Shown: positions 27,261-35,985, counted from the first letter of the stretch. The stretch: 36,069 nt of DNA from Aureispira sp. CCB-QB1 (GCA_945870185.1 CAMBRK010000044.1:1-36069), one strand, 5' to 3'. Numbers and translations: made by a program. Notes: generated by a model not told the origin, from the letters alone.

Positions 27261-29420
27261 TTACGCCTTAGCGCCTTTTGCTTTTTCGATTACTGCATCT
27301 GCAATACCTTTTGGTGCAGGTGCGAAGTGTGAAAACTCCATACTACTGCTCGCTCTACCTGAAGTGATCGTACGCAATTGTGTCACGTATCCAAACATCT
27401 CAGCTAATGGTACTTCTGCTGATATACTTATAGCTCCACCTGAACGTCCTTCCTGACCTTTAGGTAAACCTCTTCTTCTGTTTAAGTCTCCGATTACCGA
27501 TCCAACATATTCATCCGGTGAAACCACCTCTATTTTCATGATTGGTTCTAATAATACTGGTCCACATTGTTTAGCCGCTTCTTTAAAACCTTCTTTAGCA
27601 CACAATTCGAATGCTAACGGCTTTGAGTCCACCGCGTGAGTCTGACCGTCATAAAGTCTTACCTTCATGCTGTCGATATTGTAACCTGCAAGAATACCAT
27701 TGTCCATCATAGAGGTAAATCCTTTGACGATAGATCCAAAATATTCTTTTGGTACAGAACCTCCGAAGATATCATTTACGAACTGCAACTTGGTCTTACC
27801 TGACTTAAAGTCATCTGAGTCTAAGAATGCTTGATCAGCAGGTCCTAATTCGAATGACATTTGTGCAAATAAACCCGAACCACCCGATTGCTTTTTCAAT
27901 CTTTCAGTATGCTCTACACTTGATGTAAGAGCTTCTTTATAATTTACCTGAGGAGCTCCTTCGTTAACTTCTACTTTGAATTCTCTTCTCAATCTGTCTA
28001 CAATGATCTCTAAGTGAAGCTCACCCATACCACTGATAACTGTCTGATTAGTATCTTCATCATATTTTACTCTGAATGTCGGATCCTCTTCTGATAGCTT
28101 ATTTAAAGCCATACCCAATTTATCCAAATCTTTCTGAGTTTTAGGCTCGATAGCAAGTCCGATTACTGGCTCAGGGAACACCATACTTTCCAATACGATT
28201 GGATGTGCTTCATCACATAATGTATCACCTGTTCTGATATCTTTGAAACCTACACCTGCTGCGATATCTCCTGCTTCTACTCTTTCGATTGCATTTTGCT
28301 TGTTAGCATGCATCTGATAAAGTCTAGAGATTCTCTCTTTATTGTTTGATCTTGTATTCAATACATAAGAACCTGCATCCAAACCACCTGAGTAAACTCT
28401 CATGAATGCTAATCTACCTACATACGGGTCAGTAGCAATTTTGAAAGCTAATGCTGCGAATGGCTCAGAGACTGAAGGTTTTCTAAGTTCTTCTTTATCT
28501 GTTTTTGGATTGACTCCCGTGATACCTTCCACATCTAATGGACATGGTAAGAACGCACATACTGCATCCAATACTGCTTGAACACCTTTGTTTTTGAAAG
28601 CTGACCCACACATTACTGGAGTGAAGGCTAAGTCCATAACCGCCGCTCTAACAGCTGCATTAATTTCTGGTACGGTGATAGAATCTGGATCTTCAAAGAA
28701 TTTTTCCATTAATTCCACATCATACTCAGCTACCGCTTCGATAAGCTTTGCTCTGTATTCCTTCACTGTGTCAGCAATGTCTGCTGGTATATCTATCACT
28801 TTATAAGTCATTCCTTGATCTTCTTCATTCCATACCATGGCAATGTTTGTGATCAAGTCAACAGCTCCTTTGAATTTTTCTTCAGCTCCGATCGGAACTT
28901 GAAGTGGAACAGCATTAGCACCCAACTTCTCTTTAATATCTTTTACTACATTAAAGAAGTCAGCACCTGATCTGTCCATTTTATTGACAAATGCGATACT
29001 TGGTACTCTGTATCTTTCAGCAAGTCTCCAGTTGGTTTCAGACTGAGGCTCTACACCGTCTACTGCACTAAACAAGAAAACTAGACCGTCCAATACTCTC
29101 AACGACCTGTTTACTTCTACCGTGAAGTCTACGTGACCAGGAGTATCGATAATGTTGAAGTGATATTGTTTAGTGTCATCTATAGTCTGTCCTTGTGTAG
29201 TTGGATAATTCCAATTACAAGTAGTAGCAGCAGAAGTGATGGTGATACCTCTCTCTTGCTCTTGCTCCATCCAGTCCATAGTAGCGGCACCATCGTGTAC
29301 TTCACCTATCTTGTGACTGATACCTGTATAATACAGAATCCTTTCTGTAGTAGTGGTCTTACCCGCATCGATGTGCGCAGCAATACCAATATTTCTTGTA
29401 TATTTAAGATCTTTTGCCAT
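27261..29420 (-). CDS. fusA: Elongation factor G
   Basis: GTPase that drives ribosome translocation (and recycling with RRF). 719 residues, full length. G1 AHIDAGKT (15-22), G2 RGITI (57-61), G3 DTPGH (92-96), G4 NKMD (146-149) and G5 GSAFKN (about 272-277) are present, followed by domain II, the domain [23 protein letters not shown] region, and domain IV/V with the [15 protein letters not shown] and ADMFGY-like [11 protein letters not shown] motifs. tuf does not follow, so EF-Tu is encoded elsewhere. Confidence 0.98.
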   Translation of the reverse strand: MAKDLKYTRNIGIAAHIDAGKTTTTERILYYTGISHKIGEVHDGAATMDWMEQEQERGITITSAATTCNWNYPTTQGQTIDDTKQYHFNIIDTPGHVDFTVEVNRSLRVLDGLVFLFSAVDGVEPQSETNWRLAERYRVPSIAFVNKMDRSGADFFNVVKDIKEKLGANAVPLQVPIGAEEKFKGAVDLITNIAMVWNEEDQGMTYKVIDIPADIADTVKEYRAKLIEAVAEYDVELMEKFFEDPDSITVPEINAAVRAAVMDLAFTPVMCGSAFKNKGVQAVLDAVCAFLPCPLDVEGITGVNPKTDKEELRKPSVSEPFAALAFKIATDPYVGRLAFMRVYSGGLDAGSYVLNTRSNNKERISRLYQMHANKQNAIERVEAGDIAAGVGFKDIRTGDTLCDEAHPIVLESMVFPEPVIGLAIEPKTQKDLDKLGMALNKLSEEDPTFRVKYDEDTNQTVISGMGELHLEIIVDRLRREFKVEVNEGAPQVNYKEALTSSVEHTERLKKQSGGSGLFAQMSFELGPADQAFLDSDDFKSGKTKLQFVNDIFGGSVPKEYFGSIVKGFTSMMDNGILAGYNIDSMKVRLYDGQTHAVDSKPLAFELCAKEGFKEAAKQCGPVLLEPIMKIEVVSPDEYVGSVIGDLNRRRGLPKGQEGRSGGAISISAEVPLAEMFGYVTQLRTITSGRASSSMEFSHFAPAPKGIADAVIEKAKGAKA

Positions 29421-29477
29421 GACAAATGGTTACTAAGATAATTTCTTAATGATGAAAAAATAATATTTGATCGGAGA

Positions 29478-29945
29478 TTATGCTCTGAAGTGCGCGAAAG
29501 CTCTGTTTGCTTCTGCCATTCTATGCGTATCTTCTCTTCTTTTTACAGCTGCACCTTCTCCTTTGCTTGCTGCGATGATTTCAGCTGACAATTTTTCTGC
29601 CATACCTTTACCACTACGAGCTCTAGAGAATCTGATCAACCACTTCATGCCGATAGACAATCTTCTGGCAGGTCTGATTTCTGTAGGAATCTGGAAAGTT
29701 GCTCCACCTATTCTTTTGCTTCTTACTTCCACAGCAGGCATTACATTTTCAAGAGCTTTTTTCCACACTTCATGCGGATTATCATTAACTCTTGATTCTA
29801 CCTTATCCATGGCGTCGTAAAAGATAGCGTAAGATACACTTTTTTTACCTTCCCACATCATGTTATTTACAAACTGAGTTACCATAGAGTCACCATAACG
29901 CGGATCTGGTGCGATTACTCTCTTTTTTGGTTTTCTTTTTCTCAT
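29478..29945 (-). CDS. rpsG: 30S ribosomal protein S7 (uS7)
   Basis: Nucleates assembly of the small-subunit head. 155 residues: [60 protein letters not shown] and [20 protein letters not shown]. Spaced 34 bp from rpsL and 57 bp from fusA. In E. coli S7 represses this operon; no equivalent structure is evident. Confidence 0.97.
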   Translation of the reverse strand: MRKRKPKKRVIAPDPRYGDSMVTQFVNNMMWEGKKSVSYAIFYDAMDKVESRVNDNPHEVWKKALENVMPAVEVRSKRIGGATFQIPTEIRPARRLSIGMKWLIRFSRARSGKGMAEKLSAEIIAASKGEGAAVKRREDTHRMAEANRAFAHFRA

Positions 29946-29979
29946 CTTACGATAAAATTATTATGATCTAAACGATTTA

Positions 29980-30354
29980 TTATTTCTTAGGTCTCTTAGC
30001 ACCATACTTAGAACGGCTTTGCAATCTCTTAGCAACACCCGCTGTATCCAATGCACCTCTAACGATAGTGTATCTTACTCCTGGTAGATCTTTTACCCTT
30101 CCACCTCTTACGAGTACGATAGAGTGCTCTTGTAAGTTGTGACCTTCACCTGGTATGTAGCAGATTACCTCGATACCGTTGGTCATTCTTACTTTCGCTA
30201 CTTTTCTAAGTGCAGAGTTTGGTTTCTTAGGAGTGGTAGTGTATACTCTCGTACACACGCCTCTCTTCTGTGGACAAGAATCCAAAGCTCTTGATTTGCT
30301 GGCCATTACCACCTTTTCTCTACCTTTTCTTACTAACTGATTAATAGTTGGCAT
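29980..30354 (-). CDS. rpsL: 30S ribosomal protein S12 (uS12)
   Basis: Decoding-site protein. 124 residues. [40 protein letters not shown] and [20 protein letters not shown] are canonical. The positions linked to streptomycin response are wild type: Lys43 and Lys88, and Asp89 (the methylthiolated residue in other bacteria) is present. First gene of the ribosomal super-cluster. Confidence 0.98.
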   Translation of the reverse strand: MPTINQLVRKGREKVVMASKSRALDSCPQKRGVCTRVYTTTPKKPNSALRKVAKVRMTNGIEVICYIPGEGHNLQEHSIVLVRGGRVKDLPGVRYTIVRGALDTAGVAKRLQSRSKYGAKRPKK

Positions 30355-30390
30355 ATATGAAAATTTATAAAAATTATACAGTTTGAAATC

Positions 30391-30430
30391 GAAGAAAGAA
30401 TGTCCTTCTTCAAAAAGAGACGCAAAGGTA
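30391..30430 (-). promoter_or_regulatory. rpsL promoter and leader hairpin
   Basis: TACCTTTGC (30422-30430, minus), followed by GTC, lies 67 bp upstream of the rpsL ATG. The predicted leader soon forms a hairpin from GAAGAA and TTCTTC arms (30391-30411) with a 9-nt loop. The start is similar to those predicted for rpsJ and rplP. No -33 TTTG visible. Confidence 0.55.
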
Positions 30431-30586
30431 AAATTATTTTGATTACTGCGTATAGTTTTTTGATTATTTTTTTAATAATTTATTGAAATTTAGTGCTTTC
30501 TGAATTTTCAAGGATGGAGGAAATGGAGAAGTTACATGTTGAAATCGGACTATTATAAAAATTAAAATATGTAAATGATTGAATTG

Positions 30587-30636
30587 CTTGATTTGTTGAT
30601 TTGTTGATCTGCTTGATCTGCTTGATCTGCTTGATT
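30587..30636. repeat. Minisatellite of 8-9 bp TTGATCTGC-type units
   Basis: About six tandem units drifting from TTGATTTG through TTGATCTGC, ending at the palindromic element. It does not encode a gene. Simple repeats of this kind are widespread in intergenic Bacteroidota DNA. Confidence 0.7.
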
Positions 30637-30685
30637 CCGCCTCCCGATAGCTATCGGGTCGGGACTTCGCTTCGCTTCGTTTGCT
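30637..30685. repeat. Palindromic intergenic repeat, copy 1 (REP-like)
   Basis: Contains the perfect 16-bp palindrome CCCGATAGCTATCGGG (30643-30658), then TCGGGACTTCGCTTCGCTTC and GTTTG. The part from CGGGACTTCGCT onward matches the copy at 32010-32057 after the T9SS gene, in the same orientation, and both are preceded by TTGATTTGTTGATC-type repeats. Confidence 0.65.
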
Positions 30686-30762
30686 CATTGGCTTATTTGC
30701 TCATTCACTCATTTCATCACTTAATCACTTAATCATTTGCTCATTCACCCATTCACCCATTT
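30681..30762. repeat. Minisatellite of CATTCACC / ACTTAATC units
   Basis: Tandem 8-bp-like units: TTGCTCATT twice, CATTCACTCATTTCATCACT, ACTTAATC twice and CATTCACC three times. The rest of the 594-bp rpsL-T9SS intergenic region holds only the two divergent promoters and AT-rich sequence. Confidence 0.65.
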
Positions 30763-30853
30763 AAATAATAAATTATCCTCATACATACTCGCTTTTCATA
30801 TCAATCACTTAAAAATGTTAACAATTATTTCATATAAAAATCAATATGTAAAC

Positions 30854-30885
30854 TTGTTATTTTTAGAGATGTAGTTGTATCTTTG
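30854..30885 (+). promoter_or_regulatory. Promoter of the T9SS cargo gene
   Basis: TTG at 30854-30856, a 21-nt spacer and TATCTTTG at 30878-30885 match both Bacteroidota promoter elements at allowed spacing. The leader to the ATG at 30949 would be about 58 nt and contains two CATTTAATCA repeats. Confidence 0.65.
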
Positions 30886-30948
30886 TATCACGGCATCTAA
30901 CCATTTAATCAAAATTTTTTACCATTTAATCACTAAAATTTACATTTT

Positions 30949-32013
30949 ATGAGAATTTTATTTACGTTAATATCAATAGTTTTAGTTTTTGATTTTAATT
31001 TTGGGCAAGTTGCCTCTTTTGAATTTCCTGCTACTTCATCGTTAGTTGTTTCAACTAAGGATCCTAACGTTTCAGTTTCAAATATGTCCCTTTCTTCAGG
31101 AACTATTGAGACAAATATTACTACAGGAACTTACTTTCCTAACGAACCATACATTGAGGAGTCAGGCGGATGGACTTCAAGTAGTCAAAATTCTGCGAAG
31201 AGCTTCCAATTTACAATAACCGCCAATTCAGGATATACCTTTTCAATAACAAACATTTCATTCAGGGGATATGCTACAGGCGCTGGACCTTCTGCTTTTG
31301 GGTTTGCAATTGGTTCATCAAATATTTTTGCTGTTAATGCCCCTGATGGAGTTCTTGTAGAAGTTAATCAATCTGTATCTGGACAAACAGGATTAACAAG
31401 TGCAACTATTAAAATTCAAGGATGGTTAAATGGGTCGAGAGCTAGTACTGGAGGTGGAGCATTCAGACTTGATGATGTTATTATAACAGGTGCCGTCGCT
31501 TTACCAGTTTCATTTTCGTCTTTTTATGCATACAATAATAAACTCTCTTTCTCCACCGCCTCCGAAACCAACAATGACTACTTCACTATCGAAAGATCGG
31601 GTGATGGACGTACTTTTGATGCTATCGGAGAGATCAAAGGTGCTGGCAATAGTACGGAAGAAAAACACTATGAGTTTACTGACGAAAATCCAATACAGGG
31701 TATCAACTATTATCGTATCAAACAAACGGACTTCGATGGGCAGTACTCTTACTCAGAAATCAGGTCTGTGCGTCATACTGGAAAAGGAAATGTAGCTATC
31801 TCTCCACGCAGCACGGATGGAAGACTCGATATCAGCACCGAAATGGAAAGTTATGATGTGGCGGTGTATAGCAGTGCCGGACAGGAAGTTGCGCGATTTG
31901 CAGCTTTGGCTGGTCATCAGACGGTGAGTATTGATGCACTACAAGCTGGAGTTTATTTTGTGAAGGTGATGAGCGGAACGGAGAGCGAGACGGTTAGAGT
32001 GATAAAGTATTGA
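30949..32013 (+). CDS. Secreted protein with type A T9SS C-terminal sorting domain
   Basis: 354 residues. A Sec signal peptide (MRILFTLISIVLVFDFNFG, cut before Gln20) precedes a Ser/Thr/Gly-rich beta-sandwich-like region (20-183) ending FRLDDVIITGAV. After ALPVSFSSFYAYNN (184-197) comes a common Bacteroidota linker domain (FTIERSGDGRTFDAIGEI, YYRIKQTDFDGQYSYSEIRSV). The last ~75 residues are a type A sorting domain: LDISTEMESYDVAVYSSAGQ, LQAGVYFVKVMSG, VRVIKY. So it is exported by the Por/gliding machinery and probably attached to the surface. The N-terminal function is unknown. GC content rises clearly from about codon 198, which suggests a shuffled C-terminal module. Confidence 0.85.
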   Translation: MRILFTLISIVLVFDFNFGQVASFEFPATSSLVVSTKDPNVSVSNMSLSSGTIETNITTGTYFPNEPYIEESGGWTSSSQNSAKSFQFTITANSGYTFSITNISFRGYATGAGPSAFGFAIGSSNIFAVNAPDGVLVEVNQSVSGQTGLTSATIKIQGWLNGSRASTGGGAFRLDDVIITGAVALPVSFSSFYAYNNKLSFSTASETNNDYFTIERSGDGRTFDAIGEIKGAGNSTEEKHYEFTDENPIQGINYYRIKQTDFDGQYSYSEIRSVRHTGKGNVAISPRSTDGRLDISTEMESYDVAVYSSAGQEVARFAALAGHQTVSIDALQAGVYFVKVMSGTESETVRVIKY

Positions 32014-32057
32014 TTTGTTGATCCCGCCTGTTGCGGGACTTCGCTACGCTTTGTTTG
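32010..32057. repeat. Palindromic intergenic repeat, copy 2
   Basis: TTGATTTGTTGATCCCGCCT, then CCCGC/GCGGG (32023-32027 with 32033-32037) and GGGACTTCGCTACGCTTTGT. The arms differ from copy 1, but the TTGATTTGTTGATC and CGGGACTTCGCT parts are shared. The stop codon of the T9SS gene lies inside this element. Confidence 0.6.
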
Positions 32058-32134
32058 TGGAGTTGCTTAATGCCACGAAGACACTAAGGCACAAAGTTGA
32101 TGAGATGTTAGATCAACTTATATAGATAGCAAGT

Positions 32135-32162
32135 GGAAGTTCCTGATGGGGCTTCTTTTTTT
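32135..32162 (+). terminator. Terminator in tandem unit 1, likely end of the T9SS transcript
   Basis: GGAAGTTCC, TGAT, GGGGCTTCT, then six T: a 9-bp stem using G-U pairs with a 4-nt loop, 122 bp after the T9SS gene stop. Confidence 0.7.
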
Positions 32163-32287
32163 GTTTCTTGTGTATTTCGTAAATGTTTTGGTAGTTGTTT
32201 GGTTAAGTATTGATGATATTTAATGCCACGAAGGCTCGAAGGCACAAAGATGATGAGATGTTAGATCAACTTACATAGATAGCAAGT

Positions 32288-32316
32288 GGAAGTTCCTGGT
32301 GGGGCTTCCTTTTTTT
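32288..32316 (+). terminator. Terminator in tandem unit 2
   Basis: GGAAGTTCC, TGGT, GGGGCTTCC and a seven-T tract: full 9-bp stem with a tetraloop. Confidence 0.7.
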
Positions 32317-32441
32317 GTTTCTTGTGCATTTCGTAGATGTTTTGATAGTTGTTTGGTTAAGTATTGATGATATTTAATGCCACGAAGGCACAAAGGCACA
32401 AAGATGATGAGATGTTAGATCAACTTATATAGATAGCAAGT

Positions 32442-32469
32442 GGAAGTTCCTGGTGGGGCTTCCTTTTTT
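32442..32469 (+). terminator. Terminator in tandem unit 3
   Basis: Same stem and loop as unit 2 (GGAAGTTCC, TGGT, GGGGCTTCC) with six T. Confidence 0.7.
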
Positions 32470-32647
32470 GTTACTTGTGTATTTCGTAGATGTTTTGGTA
32501 GCTGTTTGGTTAAGTACTGATGATTTTTAAGCGCCACGAAGGCACGCAGGCACGAAGTTGATGAGATACGCAATGCTGTGTATGTTTATTTGATGCCACA
32601 AAGACACGAAAGTAGTACCGCAAAAAGTCTTCCGATCTCATGAAAAC

Positions 32648-34423
32648 TTAATAATCATAGGTGATGTTGGAAATATTGATTCTAAAGCCGCCACCGATAT
32701 AATGTTGGTCTTGGGTGATGTTTTTAGTTTTGGTTTGGCGCCACATGCCTAGTAGGTCTATGAAATAATTATGAAAAAGCTCGTAGCTTATATCTACATT
32801 TAATGCCTTAATGTTGGTTTCGATGCCTTGGCCTATGACATTTCCGTATTCTTGTTCTATTGTCTCTAGAGGGCTCAGGATATTGTTTCCCCAATTTTGT
32901 CCCGGACCATCTGCACCGTAAGTGGTGGACAGTCCTTTGGCTTGGATATGTAGCCGATTTATGGGTTTGTATCTTAATAATATCAAAGCTTCTCTAAAAT
33001 TGGCTCCCAATGGATGCGCTAGTGGCTGATTGGCGTGACTATAACTGGCTATTGAATATTGAGATGCATTATTGAGTGTATCTCTGTGGGCGTAGGTATA
33101 GGGTCTGACTGCGTTATATTCTACCTGCATGTCCAAGTGATTTATGCCAAAAGCATTGATATATTTCATACCTGCTTGGACACCAAATTTATTGGCCCAC
33201 CATCCGGTTTGTTTTCTGACTTCTGAAAGCTTAAACTCGTCCATGACTAATTGACTATAAAGAGAAATGCCCTTTATAGGATTCCATTTGACATTCATAC
33301 CCAAAATCACATTGTCGGGGCTATCTAGATAATGTTCTACGGCACGATACAAGATGACGGGATTGAGATATTGGAACTCAAAGTGGTTTTCCCTGGCGAA
33401 GACAACCGTTTCGAAGATACCGACTTCAAACTTATTGGATGGTTTGAATGCTAAGTAGTGGGTAGCTGTATATTTTTTGGGCAAGAGGTTGTCTCCCGGA
33501 TTCCTGAGTGTGGATGTAGGCGCCATCTCTGCAAAAAGATTCTGATAGTGAAATTTCCAAATACGGGTATTAAACTTCAGATAAAAATAATTGTGGCTAA
33601 AATCAGAAAGCAGCAAGGAACGGTATCCATTACCAATAAAATGATTTCCATGTCCAAACTCTACATTGATACTTTTTACAGGATTAAATCCCACGTAAGC
33701 TCTTGCGTTGAAAAAATCATAGCCTTTTAAGTTGGAAATTACTGACGAACTGTAATTTTTCCAGAATCCTTGACCTGGGATGGTACCATATTTCTGAATC
33801 CAAGCTTCTGTGTAGTCCAGATAATTGCGTTGATTTTCTAGCAGCTGTGAGTAAAAATACACTTTTTGATCAATATAAGCTCTGGCTTCTATACCTCTTA
33901 TGTTTTGAAAAACAATATTTTCGTTATTTTTTTGATTCAAATAAGATACCTGAACTATCGGATTGATCAACAGCTCAAATGACGGCGTATGTAACTGCAA
34001 AAAATTGGCCGGTGTTTTATAAAAGTACTTTAACAATGGCGGATTGGTAAAACCATCTTTAGATATTTCTACAGGCCTTTCATTTAATTGATCAGAAGAT
34101 CTGAATAAGTCTACAGGTTCGCTTGTGGATACTGATGGTGAGCTTTCGTCCAGAAATTCATAATTATCAGAAAAGATATGCAGCAAATCAAATCTGTCTT
34201 TATCTGAAAGTGCGGCTTCATTCCAAACTTTTTTGAAGTATTGAGTCGTGAGTTTTCTATCATAATTACTCAGACTGTTTATGAAATTAGTATCTATGAG
34301 CCTTAAGATTTCTGATCGATCATAAGTGTGGTATGCTTGATCTCCCCTTAAAATATAAGGTGATTGACCCAAAATGACAGATATAGAAAATACAAGAAAT
34401 AGTACAGTAAAAAGATGCTTCAT
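32648..34423 (-). CDS. Outer-membrane beta-barrel protein, Wzi/RemB-like
   Basis: 591 residues. Signal peptide MKHLFTVLFLVFSISVILGQ, cut near Gln20. After a ~120-residue periplasmic-looking N-terminal part there is a long run of alternating aromatic/hydrophobic strands (YFYSQLLENQRNYL, NVEFGHGNHFIGNGYRSLLL, KFHYQNLFAEMAP, FEVGIFETVVF, YLNPVILYRAVE, LHIQAKGLSTTYGADG), ending ISNITYDY, with the aromatic C-terminus of barrel proteins. The GHGNHFIGNGYRSLLLSDFS and FQYLNPVILYR stretches recall Bacteroidota proteins annotated as capsule-assembly Wzi-like or gliding protein RemB. The family link is from memory and only moderately sure; the exact role is not known. Confidence 0.75.
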   Translation of the reverse strand: MKHLFTVLFLVFSISVILGQSPYILRGDQAYHTYDRSEILRLIDTNFINSLSNYDRKLTTQYFKKVWNEAALSDKDRFDLLHIFSDNYEFLDESSPSVSTSEPVDLFRSSDQLNERPVEISKDGFTNPPLLKYFYKTPANFLQLHTPSFELLINPIVQVSYLNQKNNENIVFQNIRGIEARAYIDQKVYFYSQLLENQRNYLDYTEAWIQKYGTIPGQGFWKNYSSSVISNLKGYDFFNARAYVGFNPVKSINVEFGHGNHFIGNGYRSLLLSDFSHNYFYLKFNTRIWKFHYQNLFAEMAPTSTLRNPGDNLLPKKYTATHYLAFKPSNKFEVGIFETVVFARENHFEFQYLNPVILYRAVEHYLDSPDNVILGMNVKWNPIKGISLYSQLVMDEFKLSEVRKQTGWWANKFGVQAGMKYINAFGINHLDMQVEYNAVRPYTYAHRDTLNNASQYSIASYSHANQPLAHPLGANFREALILLRYKPINRLHIQAKGLSTTYGADGPGQNWGNNILSPLETIEQEYGNVIGQGIETNIKALNVDISYELFHNYFIDLLGMWRQTKTKNITQDQHYIGGGFRINISNITYDY

Positions 34424-34446
34424 AAACTAGTTAAATATAATAAGCA

Positions 34447-34454
34447 CAAAGGTA
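34447..34454 (-). promoter_or_regulatory. Promoter -7 element of the outer-membrane protein gene
   Basis: TACCTTTG on the minus strand, 23 bp upstream of the ATG, fits TAnnTTTG. The -33 region (GTGTTTATC) is weak. Confidence 0.55.
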
Positions 34455-34579
34455 AATAATCTAAGACGATAAACACATCTCACTGTCACATTTATAGGTA
34501 TGCATCAATATATCTAGCAAGTGGTTTATTAGTTTCATAATTTAGGAGAAAATACCTAGCCAAAACCTTAAAAAATAAT

Positions 34580-34587
34580 TACCTTTG
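34580..34587 (+). promoter_or_regulatory. Promoter -7 element of the phospholipid-methyltransferase-like gene
   Basis: TACCTTTG on the plus strand. Transcription would start near 34593, almost at the first usable TTG (34599), so either the mRNA is nearly leaderless or translation begins at the next TTG (34620). Confidence 0.5.
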
Positions 34588-34598
34588 GCGTGTATTAA

Positions 34599-35174
34599 TT
34601 GTATAGAAAAAACAAAATATTGGAGCAGGTTAAGTTTTTGTGGCAGAGTATCATCAATTTTAAAAAAATGGGTACTGTATCTCGCAGTAGCCAATCTATG
34701 AGTCGGAAGATGTCTGAATACATAGACATCAATCATGACCTGATCATAGTGGAATTGGGAGCTGGTGATGGAGTGATCACCAAACATATTCTGGACAAAA
34801 TGTCACCTAAAGCTACATTATTTGTATTTGAAATCAATCCAGAATTGTGCGAAATGATCTCCAAAATCAAGGATGAAAGAATGATCCTGATCAATGATGG
34901 CGCTCAATACATGCAAATTCATCTTGAAAAACACGGTTTTGATCATGCAGATCATATTATTTCAGCGTTGCCTTTTACGATATTGCCTCAAGATCTGACC
35001 AAAGAAATTTTGAAAATATCTCATCAAATGCTTAAAAAGCATGGTCTATTTATTCAAATGCACTATAGTAAAAACAAAATAGACATGTACCAAAGTATCT
35101 TTTCCAAAGTAATGGTAAGTTATGTACCCCTTAATATACCACCTGGATATGTATTTAAGTGTGTGAAAGGATAA
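34599..35174 (+). CDS. Phospholipid N-methyltransferase-like SAM enzyme (PmtA/rRNA dimethylase fold)
   Basis: Up to 191 residues. The N-terminal pattern FLWQSIINFKKMGTVSRSSQ followed by SRKM is typical of COG3963 (PmtA-like) proteins, and SAM motif I is IIVELGAGDGVITKHIL (about 49-65) with FEINPE as the acidic motif and ISALPFTILP in the motif IV place. There is no ATG that keeps the conserved N-terminus: an in-frame stop lies just before 34599, so the start must be TTG at 34599 or TTG at 34620. ATG at 34668 would cut into the family domain. Substrate (phosphatidylethanolamine or other) is inferred from the family only. First of three same-strand genes. Confidence 0.75.
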   Translation: MYRKNKILEQVKFLWQSIINFKKMGTVSRSSQSMSRKMSEYIDINHDLIIVELGAGDGVITKHILDKMSPKATLFVFEINPELCEMISKIKDERMILINDGAQYMQIHLEKHGFDHADHIISALPFTILPQDLTKEILKISHQMLKKHGLFIQMHYSKNKIDMYQSIFSKVMVSYVPLNIPPGYVFKCVKG

Positions 35175-35209
35175 ATGGATTGAAATTTTATCATAACTAA
35201 ATCAAAAAC

Positions 35210-35620
35210 ATGAGTAATCAAATCACTATATCTGCCTTAGTCAATGCTTCTAAAAGCAAAGTTTGGGATTGTTATACCAATCCAATACATATTGTGAACT
35301 GGAATTTTGCTGATCCAAGCTGGCATTGTCCTAAAGCTGAAAACGACATGAAAGTTGGTGGTATCTATAATGCCCGAATGGAAGCGAAAGACGGAAGTTT
35401 TGGTTTTGATTTTTTAGCAACATATACTGAAATTAGCCCTGAAGATCATTACACCTATGAATTTGGCGGGAGATATGCAACAGTAAGCCTAGAAACTAAA
35501 AATGAAAACACCCTTATTACAGTGTCTTTTGAACCTGAGACTGAAAATTCTTTGGAAATGCAACAAATGGGTTGGCAAATGATTTTAAACAACTTTAAAT
35601 CATACACCGAAAACTTATAA
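35210..35620 (+). CDS. SRPBCC / AHSA1-family protein
   Basis: 136 residues of the START-like Aha1 domain fold: ITISALVNASKSKVWDCYTN, VNWNFADPSWHCPKAEND, GGIYNARMEAKDGSFGFDF, YTYEFGGRYATVSLE and the C-terminal helix MGWQMILNNFKSYTENL. Such small cytosolic proteins bind hydrophobic ligands or are stress-related; the ligand is unknown. Located 35 bp after the methyltransferase and 14 bp before the DUF1801 gene, so likely one operon. Confidence 0.85.
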   Translation: MSNQITISALVNASKSKVWDCYTNPIHIVNWNFADPSWHCPKAENDMKVGGIYNARMEAKDGSFGFDFLATYTEISPEDHYTYEFGGRYATVSLETKNENTLITVSFEPETENSLEMQQMGWQMILNNFKSYTENL

Positions 35621-35634
35621 ATTAGCTTTGCTGT

Positions 35635-35985
35635 ATGAATCAAGATATCATAAATTACAACAGTGCATTATCAGAAAAAGAACAAGAAGTTTGCGCCAAA
35701 CTGATGGAACTTATAGGTCACCATCTTTCTGAAGCAGAGAATAAGATATGGCACAAGCATCCTGTTTGGTTTTTGGACGGTAATCCTGTTTTGGGCTACA
35801 GTAAGATCAAGGCTGGTATCCCACTCTTTTTTTGGAGCGGCAAAAGTTTTGAAGAACCAATAATAGAGCCATCAAAAGGAAAATTTCAGGATGCTTTCAT
35901 ACTTTACACTACTATAAACCCGGATTATGCATTAGAAAATCCCTGCCTGCCCTACGGTACGGCGAGGCAGGTATTCCGAAGCTAA
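35635..35985 (+). CDS. DUF1801-family protein with C-terminus replaced by a palindromic repeat
   Basis: 116 residues. Positions 1-100 match the DUF1801 (YdhG-like) family well: IINYNSALSEKEQEVCAKLM, AENKIWHKHPVWFLDGNPVL, GYSKIKAGIPLFFWSGKSFE and FILYTTINPDYALEN. Family members normally continue with a Lys/Trp-rich helix of the KRWLKKSxxIQWDY type. Here that part is missing, and the frame instead runs through a CCTGCCTGCC/GGCGAGGCAGG hairpin and stops in the next hairpin, ending PCLPYGTARQVFRS. The gene is therefore probably damaged by insertion of, or recombination with, the repeat. Partial function cannot be excluded. Confidence 0.7.
   Translation: MNQDIINYNSALSEKEQEVCAKLMELIGHHLSEAENKIWHKHPVWFLDGNPVLGYSKIKAGIPLFFWSGKSFEEPIIEPSKGKFQDAFILYTTINPDYALENPCLPYGTARQVFRS

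Larger units (their letters stand above)
32068..32568. repeat. Three tandem 153-154 bp units plus a partial fourth, each full unit with a terminator
   Basis: Units start at 32068, 32221 and 32375 (each with TAATGCCACGAAG) and a partial unit at 32528. Each full unit has: 8-bp CACGAAGG/CACAAAGG runs, GATGAGATGTTAGATCAACT, TAGATAGCAAGTGGAAGTTC, a hairpin with T tract, and TTTCGTAGATGTTTTGGTAG-type sequence ending TTAAGTATTGATGAT. Differences between units are scattered point changes. No reading frame spans a unit. The remainder to 32647 is AT-rich with another CACGAAAG remnant. Confidence 0.9.

Noticed and set aside
29980-30354. Streptomycin-resistance substitutions in S12
   Set aside because: Lys43 and Lys88 are wild type.
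30464-30688. 74-codon minus-strand frame rich in Arg-Ser repeats
   Set aside because: It is a translation of the TTGATCTGC minisatellite and palindromic repeat, not a gene.
30587-30762. CRISPR-like array
   Set aside because: The repeats are 8-9 bp units without unique spacers; no cas genes nearby.
32068-32568. CRISPR or coding tandem repeat
   Set aside because: Units are 153-154 bp head to tail without spacers, and no frame stays open through a unit.
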